Positions 20,967-33,009 of a stretch of DNA of 64,000 nt are shown one piece after another (within the stretch, counting starts at the first letter, position 1; every line of letters starts with the position of its first letter). This stretch comes from Tigriopus japonicus (lineage: Eukaryota; Arthropoda; Copepoda; Harpacticoida; Harpacticidae): the NCBI GenBank assembly GCA_010645155.1, contig CM021320.1, forward strand, positions 6,238,476-6,302,475, in the 5' to 3' direction. Below the pieces are notes generated by a model. It was not told where the DNA came from. It did not search any database and worked only from the letters and a program-made list of their open reading frames with translations. Position numbers and translations under genes: made by a program.

Positions 20967-22004
20967 GAACGATGGTTCCACATCTCTCCGACTGGTGGAG
21001 CAACGAGGCTCTGCGAGCTCTGCCCATAAACACTGATACATCATACTAGTCAACGTTATCACTCAGGAGATTCCCACGATTGAAAAATACTTGAAAAACG
21101 TTGTCGTGTGATGATTTTTTGAGATTATTTGGGAATAATACTCACTAATCAACCTACGTTTCAAAAAAAGCGTTTGGCACTGAATTTGGGCGTTCAAATC
21201 ACTTATTTGTTCGAGACGAACAGAAAAACATGACTCAAAGCATATGCTTTACTTATTCAGCAAAATACGCTAGCGTGCAGCACAGGGGAAATACCATGTT
21301 TCTAAAGAAGTTGTTTGATTTGTTTCTTCACTTCCTGTTTTCCAAGGTTTTGAAAAGCAAAAAAATGGCGACGCATAAAACCAAGGAAAACTCAGGTTAA
21401 GATATATTAAGAAAATAATTCACTAAAATAATTAATTTAACTGTGTAGTCCATCTAGAAAACGGTAATGTTTTTTTAAACCAGTATCCAGAGAAGTGTTC
21501 CTTCATGTGGGCCCCCTGACACTTTCGGCTTGGGTAATGTATAAAGGGCGAAAAGTTATGTAAAAGCTTTTTTCACATAAATGGGCATTTTTGGTAGAAA
21601 ATCACTTATTTTGACCGCTTTGGTGATATTTTTCCCCACAAATGATTAAGAATATGACGAAAAAATATCAGTTTAGACAATTGGAGACAAAATTGAATAA
21701 CAAAACATCTTTATCTATTGACCTAACAAAAAATCTTGATTACCAGATTCTCAATGTCCAGATTCCAGAATTAATGAGTAGTTTTGATCTCACATTCCTT
21801 ATTTGGAGAAAATCTAGAACGTTTAAATTGCTTTAAATCAATACTTTTGGGTCCCAAATTAGTTTGCTCAAGTGCCTGTCATGGCATACACAATTTGTTT
21901 CTATCAAACCGAATTTGGCCTTTTTCTTGGTATTTTTTGGCATGACTAGTTCGAATAGTTCTGGCAACACTGGTTCCCTCTTTGAACCGGACCTCACATC
22001 GTCA
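20967..22004. other. 3' flank of protease and intergenic; dispersed repeat near 21560-21660
   Basis: No gene. The stretch around 21560-21660 (ATGGGCATTTTTGG, GATATTTTTCCCCACAAATG) resembles 45075-45180, so it is a dispersed, diverged repeat. No clear AATAAA was found close to the protease stop. Confidence 0.45.
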
Positions 22005-22115
22005 CCATTACCACTCATTGGTAGATCTAATTTCATATAAACGGTAATTTTATTAACTGAATTAATCATTAACTCTCTTTACGGGGAATCCCATTCCTTG
22101 CAACGAGGGTAGGGA
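22005..22115 (+). mobile_element. LINE 3'-end fragment (copy 1)
   Basis: Contains a diverged form of the LINE 3' end seen at 23690-23880: a CATATAAA block, then CTCTTTACGGGGAATCCCAT and CCTTGC. Severely truncated; the poly-unit tail is missing. Confidence 0.5.
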
Positions 22116-23449
22116 ATGAAGTAAGTCTATATGCAACTTTCTTGTTTAAAATTTGAAAATGAGAGCATCAACGGCAGCCAATGCAGTATGCGGAAGTAAA
22201 AGTTGTTCACCGATATCATCACAGATGATATTTACGTATTTTATTTGACGTTTACTTGATATTTTATTCTCAAAACAATCTTCATAAAAATCTGACTGTT
22301 TTCATAACTTGTAAATTCGGCTTGGGTTTTTAAAATTAGCTAATCACACATAGAAGTAATGATAATGTATGTGATAATCAAAAGATGACAAAATTGAGAA
22401 ATGGTTTGCTATCAGCCCCTCCATGAATGTTTTTTTGATGAATGAATGTCTTGGACTAAATCGCGTTCATGATCAAAACAGGATTTACAATAAAAACATC
22501 AAATTTCCCACATAAAACGCCATTTTTTACCACGTTATGTTTATGTTTTTCCGCTCCTCGTTAATGTATACGTTGTTTAGCTTGCTGAAAGCTCTAGCAC
22601 TGGGTCGTGTCAATATTTTTTTTCCAGAAAATGCTTAAAGCACCTTAAATTTTCCAAGGGCACCTAGAATTTGCTGGACCGCTCACGGCCGACCAAGATC
22701 AAGTAGATTTATTACACAGAAAAAGTAAATTCTAGAAATCCTTAAATTGGCCTACTTTCCCAAACAATAACTACACGTAAATTAGAAAAAAATGTAAATT
22801 CTCTGGGCTAAGAAATAAAGATTTTTACGAGCAAAATTTCCTTTTCCATTTCCGTTGGCAAAAATATTTTTTTGGAGAGCTCTCTCGAAGCTGTCATTTC
22901 ATTTTTTATTCGCCTTTGGTTCAATAGAGCCAAAATTCGAGAAGACGAAGCATTGTTTTTAAAAAATTACCCTTCACAAGAAAAATTATCAGCGCTGTGC
23001 TTTGTATCACCTTAAAGTTCCTCTATGCATGTAAGCCACCTGCGGTGGGGTTTGAAATGATGAAAATTCTGGAAGATACCTCTTGTAGAGATGGAAAATT
23101 AAAAATGTGAAAAAGGGGAACATTACAAATATGATAGAGAGAGCATTAGCCATTAACCCAAAAAAGTATTTTGTAACAAATATCATTACTTTCGAAAAAA
23201 GTAATTGATTATAGTTACCATAACAAAAAAAGTAATGGTTTTACTCATTACTTATGGCATGGAATTATGTTTCTTAAAAAATAAAATAGATTTTAAAAAA
23301 TCCATTTATCCTCGATTTTTAATGATTTTGGCAGCTTTGAGGAAAAATTAAACACTTTCTTGATTTTTTGAGGCAAGAAAAAATATAATTATTGTAAAAA
23401 TGAAAAATACATGGGAAAAATATTGGGTTGTCCCGGTTATCCCGTCAAA
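22116..23449. other. AT-rich intergenic, no supported gene
   Basis: Nothing coding. Short AT-rich hairpins and a run of AAGTAAT motifs near 23195-23255. Confidence 0.45.
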
Positions 23450-23880
23450 AATAGTCTTCAAGAGCATTCATGAGCTCCGTCCTAATCCAGGCTTTGAGGT
23501 CAACTGTAGCGACCGTAGAGCTTTCACGTGCGCTCTGAGAGCACCTCCAAATCCCAAGGAATCCAGGCAAGTTCGAACAATCAAGTCCTCCTCTCTTCTT
23601 TATCTGGCTCCTTCATTGTCCAATATTTTGCCCATTAGTCTTCGTCGCGAAATGTAGTAGCTGATACTCTTACAACTTTTAAAGCAGGGTTGGATAAATT
23701 TTTAAATACTATTCCTGATCAATCCACAATTCAAGGATTGTACAGATCTGCCAACAGTAACTTGTTGGTGGACCAAATATCATATAAATGTTAATATTAT
23801 AGTGTGTGTGGTAAAGTTAATGCTTAACTTTCTTTACAGGGAATCCCATTTCTTGTTGCGGTAATAAAAAATCTGCAACC
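23450..23880 (+). pseudogene. Non-LTR retrotransposon (LINE) 3' end, frameshifted (copy 2)
   Basis: Two frames together give the C-terminus of a LINE polyprotein. The first encodes SIHELRPNPGFEV, RRAFTCALRAPPNP and SLLYLAPSLSNILPISLRRE, ending at 23655-23657. After a 1-nt shift (from 23657) comes VADTLTTFKAGLDKFLNTIP, continuing to the stop at 23792-23794. The pattern (PxLxNxLPxxLR...FKxxLDxFLxxIPDQ) is the usual end of arthropod LINE ORF2. The 3' tail is TTTACAGGGAATCCCATT, CTTGTTGCGGTAATAAAAAA and TCTGCAACC. 5'-truncated. Confidence 0.8.
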
Positions 23881-24480
23881 TACCAAGAACAATATATAAA
23901 ATAAAATAAATAAATGATTAATGCACAACAGTTTTTTTTCCGAGCTCTGCAAGCTATTTGCTCGCATGTAATATAATAATAATAATAAGAAGAAAGCATG
24001 GATAGAGAGAGAGAAAAGAAAGGAAAGGAAAATTTTTTTTTTTGAGCAAACTTGTTAGTTTTGTCCTTTGGAGTTATTGGATGGTTTAACGTTATTACTA
24101 CTACTATTTTTAGTATTATTATCATCATTTATTTACCACATGGATGACACTTTTTTTCCCGCATTCTTTGACATATTGATCTATGAATTTAGCTTTTTCT
24201 GCATTTTTCTGCACATTTCTGCAATTAGCTTCAGTAATAACATTGTTATTGCCCTAGTGATAGACTGAAAATAAACTGAAACAAGTATCTCTGACTGGAC
24301 ATGATAAAGAGCTTAATGGGAAAGAAGCGTCAAATTGACCCTAGCGACAATTTCTTACACAAGAAGATCGAAGAAGCCAACAAACCGAGAATTGCAAAAG
24401 AAATGCTCGAGCCTGCAGGAGCTTTTGACCAAAAATTGACTCCACAAGGGCTTAAGCACTTTTTGCGATACTTTTTTTGT
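23881..24480. other. Intergenic with short TAA/AGAG simple repeats
   Basis: AATAATAATAAT at about 23971-23990 and AGAGAGAGAG near 24007. An open frame at 24301-24528 starts MIKSLMGKKRQIDPSDN but ends inside the inverted LINE tail and is not supported. Confidence 0.45.
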
Positions 24481-24690
24481 TGGGTTGTGGATTTTTATTA
24501 CTGCTACAAGGAAAGAGATTTCTTGTAAAGAAAGTTAACGTTAAAAGTTAACGTTACTACATAAAATATAAAATCAACATTTGTATGATATTTGGTCTAC
24601 CAACGATTTAGTGTTCGCAGATCTGTACAACCCTTGAATAGTGGGTTGATCAGGAATAGTAATTAAAAAATTGGCCAATCCTGCTTTAAA
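24481..24690 (-). pseudogene. LINE 3' end, inverted copy (copy 3)
   Basis: On the minus strand it reads FKAGLANFLITIPDQPTIQG, then ANTKSLVDQISYKC and a stop, matching copy 2. The tail is TTTACAAGAAATCTCTTTCC then TTGTAGCAGTAATAAAAA, followed by TCCACAACCC. 5'-truncated, so a separate insertion of the same family. Confidence 0.8.
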
Positions 24691-26142
24691 TGCTAAATTT
24701 ACATGTTATGTTTTTGGTTCTTCAATTTGCTTTTAAAAGTACCAAAATATTTTTTGAAGAGTGCAATTTTAGGTTCCCTTCATTTCCCATCTTCAGGGTA
24801 AAAAATTCAAAACCATTTGCAAAACCCCACAAAAACCAACCCATTTTGAAATTGGTGCGGATGGAGACCCTCGCTAGTTTGTCTTAAAAACCGTAGAAAT
24901 GGTAGGTTGCGTGAAATACTTGATTAAGACCACAGACAAATCTCCTACCCGACAACGAAAACCTTATTCTTAACCTATCAAGAGGAACAGAGAATGTGAC
25001 ACCTTCAACGAAGGCAGTGGTTCAATTTTCCACCCGATTCTAAAGGGTTGTTTTAAATTAGTAATCAATGGTAATATGTGACAATAGGAGACGATGAAGT
25101 TAAGATGAAGTTAAATTAACTTGAAAAGTACAGGTGTATGTCTAACACTTTGTTTTAGTCGGCTAATGAATTACGGCAATATCGGTCCTTCTCATGGGCA
25201 CTCAAAGTAAGGATGTTTCTTGAGAATAGAGCGTCCGTACATAGACTAGGACAGTCGCTCTTGAAAACAAAATCATAGTTTTACAGAGTCAATCAAATTC
25301 GAAAATACTTTGCATGAGCATACTTCAAACTGTTTTCTGCAATTGGTATTAGAAAAATTTCATAACAAACGTAATGTGTCACGAATAATTCCAAATTTGG
25401 TGTGGGACTCTTAATTTGTAACAACCCTGTATATACTTAAAAATATATATGAAATCAACTTTGCTCGGGCCTCTTTACTGGGCCTTAAGACCACAGGCCA
25501 GACAGGCCAGGAACCTCTCACCACAGGACGCGAACTTCAGCTGACGCGTAGCCCAATGAGGCCCTTAAAACGGTGCGGCTCTGCAGTGAATTTGAACGAA
25601 ATTGCCAAAAAACGATAGAAATAGGTGTTTGATAGCAAACATCGCTTCAGAATATTGTTGCAGCATTAGATAGCGCTCCTTTTCCTACCATTCATTTTTA
25701 TAATGCTGCTTTCTGTTCTCGGGAATTAGTCAAAACTGAGCTCCTTCAGACCAATATCTCGCACAAAATGGAGAATGGATCTCGAATAAATGCATATGTA
25801 ACTTAAATATAATAATACCAACTTCAGACAACGAGTTCAGTTATATTTCGATCAAGTTTCATGAAGATTGGGCGTCTTTTTAGAAAACTGTGGCCATGTT
25901 ATTAACAATGAAACTCACAGCCACAGTATCCACACTCTTCCCCATAAAAACATCATTTTTAGTCAGCATTTTTATCGTCTGAAATCCTTGAAATCCATTA
26001 GATGCCAAATATCAACATTTTGATCAGCCAAACCGAGAGGAAGCACGAGATTAAACAATTTTTTTGTCAACTAATAGTTGAGTTGTTGATGATTCCCTCA
26101 CACTGATTATTCATGCAGAATGCAGTGAAAAACAGATCACTC
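24691..26142. other. Intergenic, no supported gene
   Basis: No motif-bearing ORF, repeat terminus or RNA gene was recognised. Confidence 0.45.
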
Positions 26143-26610
26143 TCATGGAGCACTGTATTCTTCGCTTTGATGGTGTTGTTTGGTACTTATAATCTGAAAC
26201 CATTGGTATTTCAGGATAAGTTGAATAGGGTTGATAATGAGTGGTGAACGTGATTTACCCAAGAGTGGGTTGCATTTAATTATCTCTAAGAGACAGAAAC
26301 ACAAACTAGAATGATGTCTAGACAATTTGTTCACTGATTTAGTATAAAATATTGAATATTGAGTCCATAACACCTCCCTATCGTTCAGTCCATAGGGCCT
26401 CATTGGGCTCTCAAAAACAACAACAAACAGCTGTCTTCGCATCCTCTTCTGTAAGTATATCCATGGACAGGCGGACACTCGGACAGTTTCCGCGGCATGC
26501 TCGAAGTCATTCGTCGTGTAGCAATTAATTTCAGTCCAACCCCCGTTGGGATTGGCATTCAAATTCGGCGTTCGACGTTTTCCTCCACCTTCAATAAAAA
26601 GATTGGTCAC
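26143..26610 (-). CDS. Hypothetical ORF, 155 aa
   Basis: The minus-strand frame begins MTNLFIEGGGKRRTPNLNAN and continues NGGWTEINCYTTNDFEHAAE, VRVSACPWIYLQKRM. Its N-terminal third looks more protein-like than the rest, and a candidate acceptor (TTATTGAAG) precedes GGGKRRTP, so part may be a real exon. The C-terminal half is low-complexity AT-derived sequence. Not recognised; weakly supported. Confidence 0.2.
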   Translation of the reverse strand: MTNLFIEGGGKRRTPNLNANPNGGWTEINCYTTNDFEHAAETVRVSACPWIYLQKRMRRQLFVVVFESPMRPYGLNDREVLWTQYSIFYTKSVNKLSRHHSSLCFCLLEIIKCNPLLGKSRSPLIINPIQLILKYQWFQIISTKQHHQSEEYSAP

Positions 26611-26923
26611 GAAACGAAATTACTTTTTCATAACTCTGCGTTATAAACGGCACTATTTATTTTAATATGCTCAGTCACCAAGATCTTATTAGCCACCCTG
26701 TCCATTTCGGACGGCCCGAGCATTTTCATGGCTGACTCGAAGACTTGAAATTCAGCCATAGTCTAATCAGGCCGCTGGCCACTCCATATTCAGGCTGGAT
26801 GGGCTGGCTCTTGGTTTGTGTGTCTGTTTGTGTGTGAGTCTGTCAAGAACTTGACTTGATCAGCAAAATCTTGGACCTTTTTTCCACAAACGGATTCAAG
26901 ACGCGATTGCAGCCTTTTGAACC

Positions 26924-27565
26924 NNNNNNNNNNNNNNNNNNNNNNNNNNNNNNNNNNNNNNNNNNNNNNNNNNNNNNNNNNNNNNNNNNNNNNNNNNNNN
27001 NNNNNNNNNNNNNNNNNNNNNNNNNNNNNNNNNNNNNNNNNNNNNNNNNNNNNNNNNNNNNNNNNNNNNNNNNNNNNNNNNNNNNNNNNNNNNNNNNNNN
27101 NNNNNNNNNNNNNNNNNNNNNNNNNNNNNNNNNNNNNNNNNNNNNNNNNNNNNNNNNNNNNNNNNNNNNNNNNNNNNNNNNNNNNNNNNNNNNNNNNNNN
27201 NNNNNNNNNNNNNNNNNNNNNNNNNNNNNNNNNNNNNNNNNNNNNNNNNNNNNNNNNNNNNNNNNNNNNNNNNNNNNNNNNNNNNNNNNNNNNNNNNNNN
27301 NNNNNNNNNNNNNNNNNNNNNNNNNNNNNNNNNNNNNNNNNNNNNNNNNNNNNNNNNNNNNNNNNNNNNNNNNNNNNNNNNNNNNNNNNNNNNNNNNNNN
27401 NNNNNNNNNNNNNNNNNNNNNNNNNNNNNNNNNNNNNNNNNNNNNNNNNNNNNNNNNNNNNNNNNNNNNNNNNNNNNNNNNNNNNNNNNNNNNNNNNNNN
27501 NNNNNNNNNNNNNNNNNNNNNNNNNNNNNNNNNNNNNNNNNNNNNNNNNNNNNNNNNNNNNNNNN
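26924..27565. other. Assembly gap (642 N)
   Basis: 642 unknown bases. By comparison with cullin-1, about 105 N-terminal residues are missing from the gene that emerges at its right edge, so its first exon(s) lie here or just upstream. Confidence 0.98.
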
Positions 27566-30335
27566 TGGATCTCATGGATGAGGCCGTCCTCAAGTTCTAC
27601 ACGTCTCAATGGGAGGAGTACCAGTACAGTGCTCGGGTGTTGAATGGCGTGTGCTCGTATTTGAATCGACATTGGGTTCGGCGTGAGTGCGAGGAAGGTC
27701 GCAAGGGCATCTACGAAATCTATCAATTAGCCTTGGTCACTTGGCGGGACTACTTGTTCAAGCAACTCCATTGTCAGGTGACCAACGCCGTGTTAAAACT
27801 GATTGAGCGCGAACGGAGTGGTGATACCATCAATACGCGACTCGTTTCCGGTGTCATGAACTGTTACGTTGAACTAGGTTCGTGATTTCAAGCTAACCCA
27901 GGGGGTTACTCAAGACGATCGGTCCTCAAATATTTTCTGCCCTTGTCTTCGCTAGGTCTAAATGAGGATGATCCGTCTGCCCGTGGACAAAACCTGGTCG
28001 TATATAAGGAGTCGTTTGAAAATCAGTTCCTGGAAGACACGGAACGCTACTACAATCGCGAGTCTACTGAATTTTTGCAACAAAACCCCGTGACTGAATA
28101 CATGAAGAAGGCCGAGACGCGTTTGAAAGAGGAGGAACGTCGGGTTCAATTTTACTTACACGAGACCACATTGAGTCGATTGCTCAAGGCGTGCGATAAA
28201 GTATTGATTGAGAAACACTTGGAGATCTTTCATTCCGAGTTCCAAAACTTGTTGAACGCGGATAAAAACGATGACTTGGGTCGGATGTACCAGCTTGTGT
28301 CGCGCATTGACAATGGACTTGGCCACTTGAAATCCCTGTTGGAGAATCACATCAATCAACAAGGTTTGTCGGCCATCGAAAAGCTGGGCGACGAGGCTCT
28401 AAACGTAAGTGTCATTTATCCCTTTGTTTCATGTTTGGAAGTCGTTGAAATCGGCTTGTTGAGTTACGCATTGATCATTTTTCAGGATCCCAAACTGTAT
28501 GTGAGTACGATTCTCGAGGTGCACAAAAAATACAACGCCTTAGTGTTGACGGCCTTCACCAACGATACGGGCTTCGTGGCATCGCTAGACAAGGCTTGCG
28601 GAAAATTCATCAATAATAATGCCGTGACGAAACGAGCCAATGCGAGTACTAAAAGTCCGGAATTGTTGGCCAAATACTGTGATCATTTACTCAAGAAGAG
28701 TAGTAAAAATCCCGAAGAGGCCGAGCTAGAGGATACACTCAATCAAGTGGTGAGAATTTTAAAACCTTAGAAAATCGCGAATTTGGGTTAAAACTCGTCT
28801 AATTTCAATCTTAACTAGGCTGCTGAAAAAGTTTTCAAACATTGTTGTTCCTCTTTTTACAGATGGTCGTTTTCAAGTACATTGAAGACAAAGATGTGTT
28901 CCAGAAGTTCTACAGTAAAATGTTAGCTAAACGTTTAGTCCAGCACATGTCGGCTAGTGACGATGCCGAGGCTTCCATGATATCGAAATTGAAGCAAGCC
29001 TGTGGGTTTGAATACACCTCCAAGTTGCAGCGCATGTTCCAAGATATTGGGGTCTCTAAAGACCTGAACGAGCAATTCAGAAAGCATCTCGGCAACTCAA
29101 ACGAGCCACTCGATGTCGATTTCCACATTCAGGTGAGATCAAAGCTATTAAGCCATATTAAGCTCTTTGAATTGGACATCAGTTCATTTTCTTTTCTTTT
29201 TCAAATTTGCTCAGGTACTCTCGAGTGGTTCGTGGCCGTTCCAACAGTCATGTGTGTTTTCCCTTCCATCGGAGCTTGAGCGATGCGTACATAGATTCAC
29301 TGCATTCTACGGAGGTCAACACTCTGGTCGAAAATTGAATTGGCTCTACCACATGTCCAAAGGAGAGCTGGTGACGAATTGCTTCAAGAACAGGTAATCC
29401 ACCATGTCAACACGGAATGTCCTCGAGTTTGTTGGTGCAGTGATGGACACTAATCTTTTCCGGCCAAAATTTGGACCGAAATGCGAATGCCAGGGTTTCA
29501 TAAAAGTATATGGCAGTAATTCGTTGATGGTCCTCGATCATTACGCTCTTGTTTCACTACTTTGTTTTAATGCAAGAGATGAGTACTCGAAGTTCATTCA
29601 GTTATGAACTCAAGTTTTAAGCAAAAGGGCTTTCAGTGTGGTCACTCAAAAAATGAGTTCATCACTAGTGATTTATTTGCCTTGTTCTGAAAGCCCAGAC
29701 ATCAATACATTTCAACTTGTTTTCTTCTTCCAAGATACACTTTGCAAGCGTCCACTTTCCAAATGGCTGTTCTCCTGCAATTCAACGAATCCGATCGTTG
29801 GACCATTGCCCAACTCACCGATTCCACCGAGATCAAGCGTGACATTCTCATTCAAGTGGTCCAAATTCTTCTCAAGTCGAAGCTCCTCATGAACGAAGCG
29901 GACGAGACGGATGATGCTAATTTAGAGCCAACCTCAGTAGTGAAATTGTTCCACGGATATAAAAACAAGAAGCTACGGGTTAATATCAATATCCCGATGA
30001 AGACGGAGCAAAAACAAGAAATGGAACTCACTCATAAGCATATCGAGGAGGATCGTAAGTTGCTGATCCAAGCGGCAATCGTGCGCATCATGAAGACACG
30101 GAAAGTGTTGAAGCACCAGCAACTCATGACCGAGGTACTCAACCAATTGTCATCCAGGTTTAAGCCCAAGGTTCCTGTTATAAAGGTGAGGAGATCATGG
30201 AGATTGAACATTTTTTTGTTTTCTTCGATTCTAACCATTAACATTTCTTTTCAGAAATGCATTGATATTCTAATCGAAAAAGAGTACTTGGAACGCCAAG
30301 ATGGAGCAAAAGATACCTACAGTTACCTGGCCTAA
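27566..30335 (+). CDS. CUL1: Cullin-1, SCF ubiquitin ligase scaffold (N-terminus in gap)
   Basis: Seven exons: 27566-27877, 27956-28404, 28486-28749, 28863-29132, 29215-29393, 29735-30185, 30255-30335. All introns are GT-AG and phases agree; about 668 codons are present of a usual ~775. Hallmarks in order: [116 protein letters not shown], and the neddylation region [20 protein letters not shown] (acceptor Lys in VRIMK). It ends [11 protein letters not shown]. Cullin-1 bridges Skp1/F-box substrate receptors to Rbx1 and E2. These match CUL1 rather than CUL2-5. The first sequenced intron has a weak donor (GTTCGT). An AATAAA lies about 210 nt after the stop. Confidence 0.97.
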
Positions 30336-30542
30336 AATCCCTCTCTATCAATGTCTCTGCTGTTTGTCCAGAACCCAGATCCTTCAGACAGTTTTTTTGC
30401 CATTTTCTGGCTACCAAAGTAGATATCTGGAGCTATTTGAAAAAAGGGTGAGATACGCAACTCATGTTTCACCTGAAGACACTCCAAGCATTCAAGAAGT
30501 TAACAGATATATATTGTGGCGATTCCCTCTGGTGACTGATGA

Positions 30543-30548
30543 AATAAA
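30543..30548 (+). terminator. Candidate polyadenylation signal for CUL1
   Basis: AATAAA at 208 nt after the CUL1 stop codon, the first on the plus strand. Confidence 0.5.
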
Positions 30549-30924
30549 ATATAGGCAGCAGATGAATGAGGGGTACGTCATTCTTTTCAGGTTCAGCAAT
30601 AGTGCCCAAACGTTTCACAATTTAAAATGCCAATCCAAAAACAAAAAAAGTTATGAAAAAGGCTATCCTTCTGAATTGCATAACCTTTCTGGGGATTGAA
30701 GTTTGCACTTTCTCTTAACGCCGAAGTTATGTAGGTATTCGAATAACATTCACCATGTGTTATTCGATATCTTGCAAGATCTTGCAAAAGCAGAGAGATT
30801 TTCGGTTTTGGATATGATCTCTTGTGAACGAAACTTTCACCGACACAAATTGAACATCGAATGGGGCTTCACAGGCGATCGATTACTTAACTAGTTCATT
30901 GTCAAACAGACTAAGGGAAAGAAC
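30549..30924. other. Spacer between CUL1 and the palindrome
   Basis: No feature beyond short ORFs. Confidence 0.45.
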
Positions 30925-32290
30925 AGCTAGCAATTGCCTTGCACGGTGTTCCGAATGGCGTTTTAGGTTTGAATCAAAATACCCAAAAACACCATGGCAC
31001 TTTTTGGACCCACAATTCAATGGGGAACAACTTTACTTTTATTGTATTATATAAGATTAGGTCCAGGGAAAAAGTTATATACCTAAAAACCTATTAAATA
31101 TAACATTTTTTAACAAACTATTTAATCCATATTTAGAGACCATTTAGTTACCTGATGAATTCAAATTGAATTAAAATTTATTCAGCAACAGCTGAGTTAT
31201 TTGACTTTGAATGGTCCATTTTTGACCCCAAAAAGCCGAAAAACGCTACAGTTATATGAAAAAACAAATTCCCAAAGATTTCACATAGTTTTTCAATATT
31301 GCAAAAATAAATGGTTTTTTTTGAGTTTTGGAACTTATGTCAAAAAAGCTCAAAATAAGAAAAAATATCACTTAAAAGGTATTTAAAATACATTTTCCAA
31401 TAAAAAACTTTTGCAGTATCAAAGACACTCAAAGTTGGGTAATAATTTAAAGTTTTGAAAAAATCGGTTAATGTTTCAAGTTTCGATTTTAGTCCATTTT
31501 GAACATGGTCCTTCTAGAAATCGTAATTTTGGATATGACTCTGTTAGATATTTTTATTTGTAATTTTGGCACAACACACATCATAGCGTACCCTAAATTG
31601 TTATGAAAATAACTTTCCAAAAATCTTATTTAAGTGCATTTTAAGTGATATTTTTTCATATTTTGAGCTAATTTGACAAAAGTTCCAAAACTGAAAAAAA
31701 ATCATTAATTTTTGCAATATTGAAAAACTATGTGAAATCTTTGGGAATTTGTTTTTTCATATAACTGTAGCGTTTTTCGGCTTTTTGGGGTCAAAAATGG
31801 ACCATTCAAAGTCAAATAACTCAGCTGTTGCTGAATGAATTTTTATTCAATTTGAATTCATCAGGTAACTAAATGGTCTCTAAATATGGATTAAATAGTT
31901 TGTTAAAAAATGTTATATTTAATAGGTTTTTAGGTATATAACTTTTTCCCTGGACCTAATCTTATATAATACAATAAAAGTAAAGTTGTTCCCCATTGAA
32001 TTGTGGGTCCAAAAAGTGCCATGGTGTTTTTGGGTATTTTGATTCAAACCTAAAACGCCATTCGGAACACCGTGCTTGGGTTATAACAGGGTCCCATCAA
32101 ATTGAACTTAAGATATTCCGGGGCCCACCCAAAATTGCCGTTGGGTTCAAGAGCCCACAGATAAACCGTTCAACGTCTGAGGGGCCACCAGTGTAATATT
32201 ACGGATCGGTCTTTCTCCCATTCTTTTGGATATTTCCATAGCCCCTTGGCCCACCAAAGATGGCTCTTGGGCCCATTGCTTGTAGAAATT
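30925..32290. repeat. GGGCCCAC-type repeat split by the palindrome
   Basis: Joining the flanks of the palindrome restores AGCAATTGCCTTGGGTTATA then ACAGGGTCCCATCAAATTGA, alignable with 13992-14030. The right part (32080-32275) repeats GGGCCCAC, GAGCCCAC and GGCCCACC. This is a second, diverged copy of the 13989-14211 repeat. Confidence 0.55.
30942..32074. repeat. 1133-bp near-perfect palindrome (fold-back element)
   Basis: Arms 30942-31377 and 31639-32074 are 436 nt each, reverse complements with about ten mismatches by eye and no indels, around a 261-bp spacer. Outer ends are CACGGTGTTCCG / CGGAACACCGTG. Flanks share CTTG (30938-30941 and 32075-32078), consistent with a short target duplication. 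No transposase ORF was seen. Very similar arms mean recent origin or ongoing arm-to-arm conversion. Confidence 0.93.
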
Positions 32291-32908
32291 TGTGAAAGCA
32301 ACAAGAATTATGTAAACTTTGGATTTGGTGAAGGCAAGGATCACGAAATATCTGGGAGCATTCGTTAAAAAATATGAATATCTAAGCACCACGTGCTTAT
32401 TTTCACCTTGGTCAAATAGTTTCACGGAACTTAGAGAGCAACTTGAAGGTAATCGTGATGAACATTTTACTGAGCGAATAAGTGAACGCCTTTCAAATGG
32501 TTGAAGTGTCATTTTCCCTCCCTTCCGTACATAGCGAGTAATACTGCATGAAAAATTGTTATTCCTCTTGAACTAATAAACTTAAGAAATGACAATCTTT
32601 TATGCCTGTCTGATCTACCTTACCAAAAAAAAACATTTTAGAAATTCGATTTATAGAAAGTCTACAAACGGCTCTAAGAGAATTTGTGGTCATAGAAGAC
32701 AAATCTTTATAGGTTTATCACTTGGAGGAAGTATTGTTTCGAAAATTCGAAATGCAGTGTCCGATATGAAATGAAATTGAATAAATTGTGATTAAGACAA
32801 ATGTAATAATTAGGGCTTTGAAAAGTTGCAAAATGCAAATGACACGAAAACTTGCATTTTTAGTGTTTTGGAGCAAATTTAGCTACTTTTCGATCTTTTT
32901 CGCATCCA
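32291..32908. other. Intergenic, no supported gene
   Basis: Only short unsupported ORFs. Confidence 0.45.
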
Positions 32909-33000
32909 GCGCGTTCTTAAAAGTGCCGAGTGTAAGTGCTTTCCCAGACGGCGTAGGTTTGAATCCTGTTGGGGTGGGATTGAAGCTGTCGGGAGAAATC
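32909..33000 (+). mobile_element. tRNA-derived SINE unit 1 (5'-truncated)
   Basis: Contains GCGTTCTTAAAAGTGCCGAG, then the RNA polymerase III B box GGTTTGAATCC (32956-32966) and TGTTGGGG. The A-box half is missing. About 85% like the unit that follows, by eye. Confidence 0.7.
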
Positions 33001-33009
33001 CTTTTGAGG

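Noticed and set aside
26790..27885. Several minus and plus ORFs through the second gap
   Set aside because: N-run artefacts, except the plus frame that becomes CUL1 after the gap.
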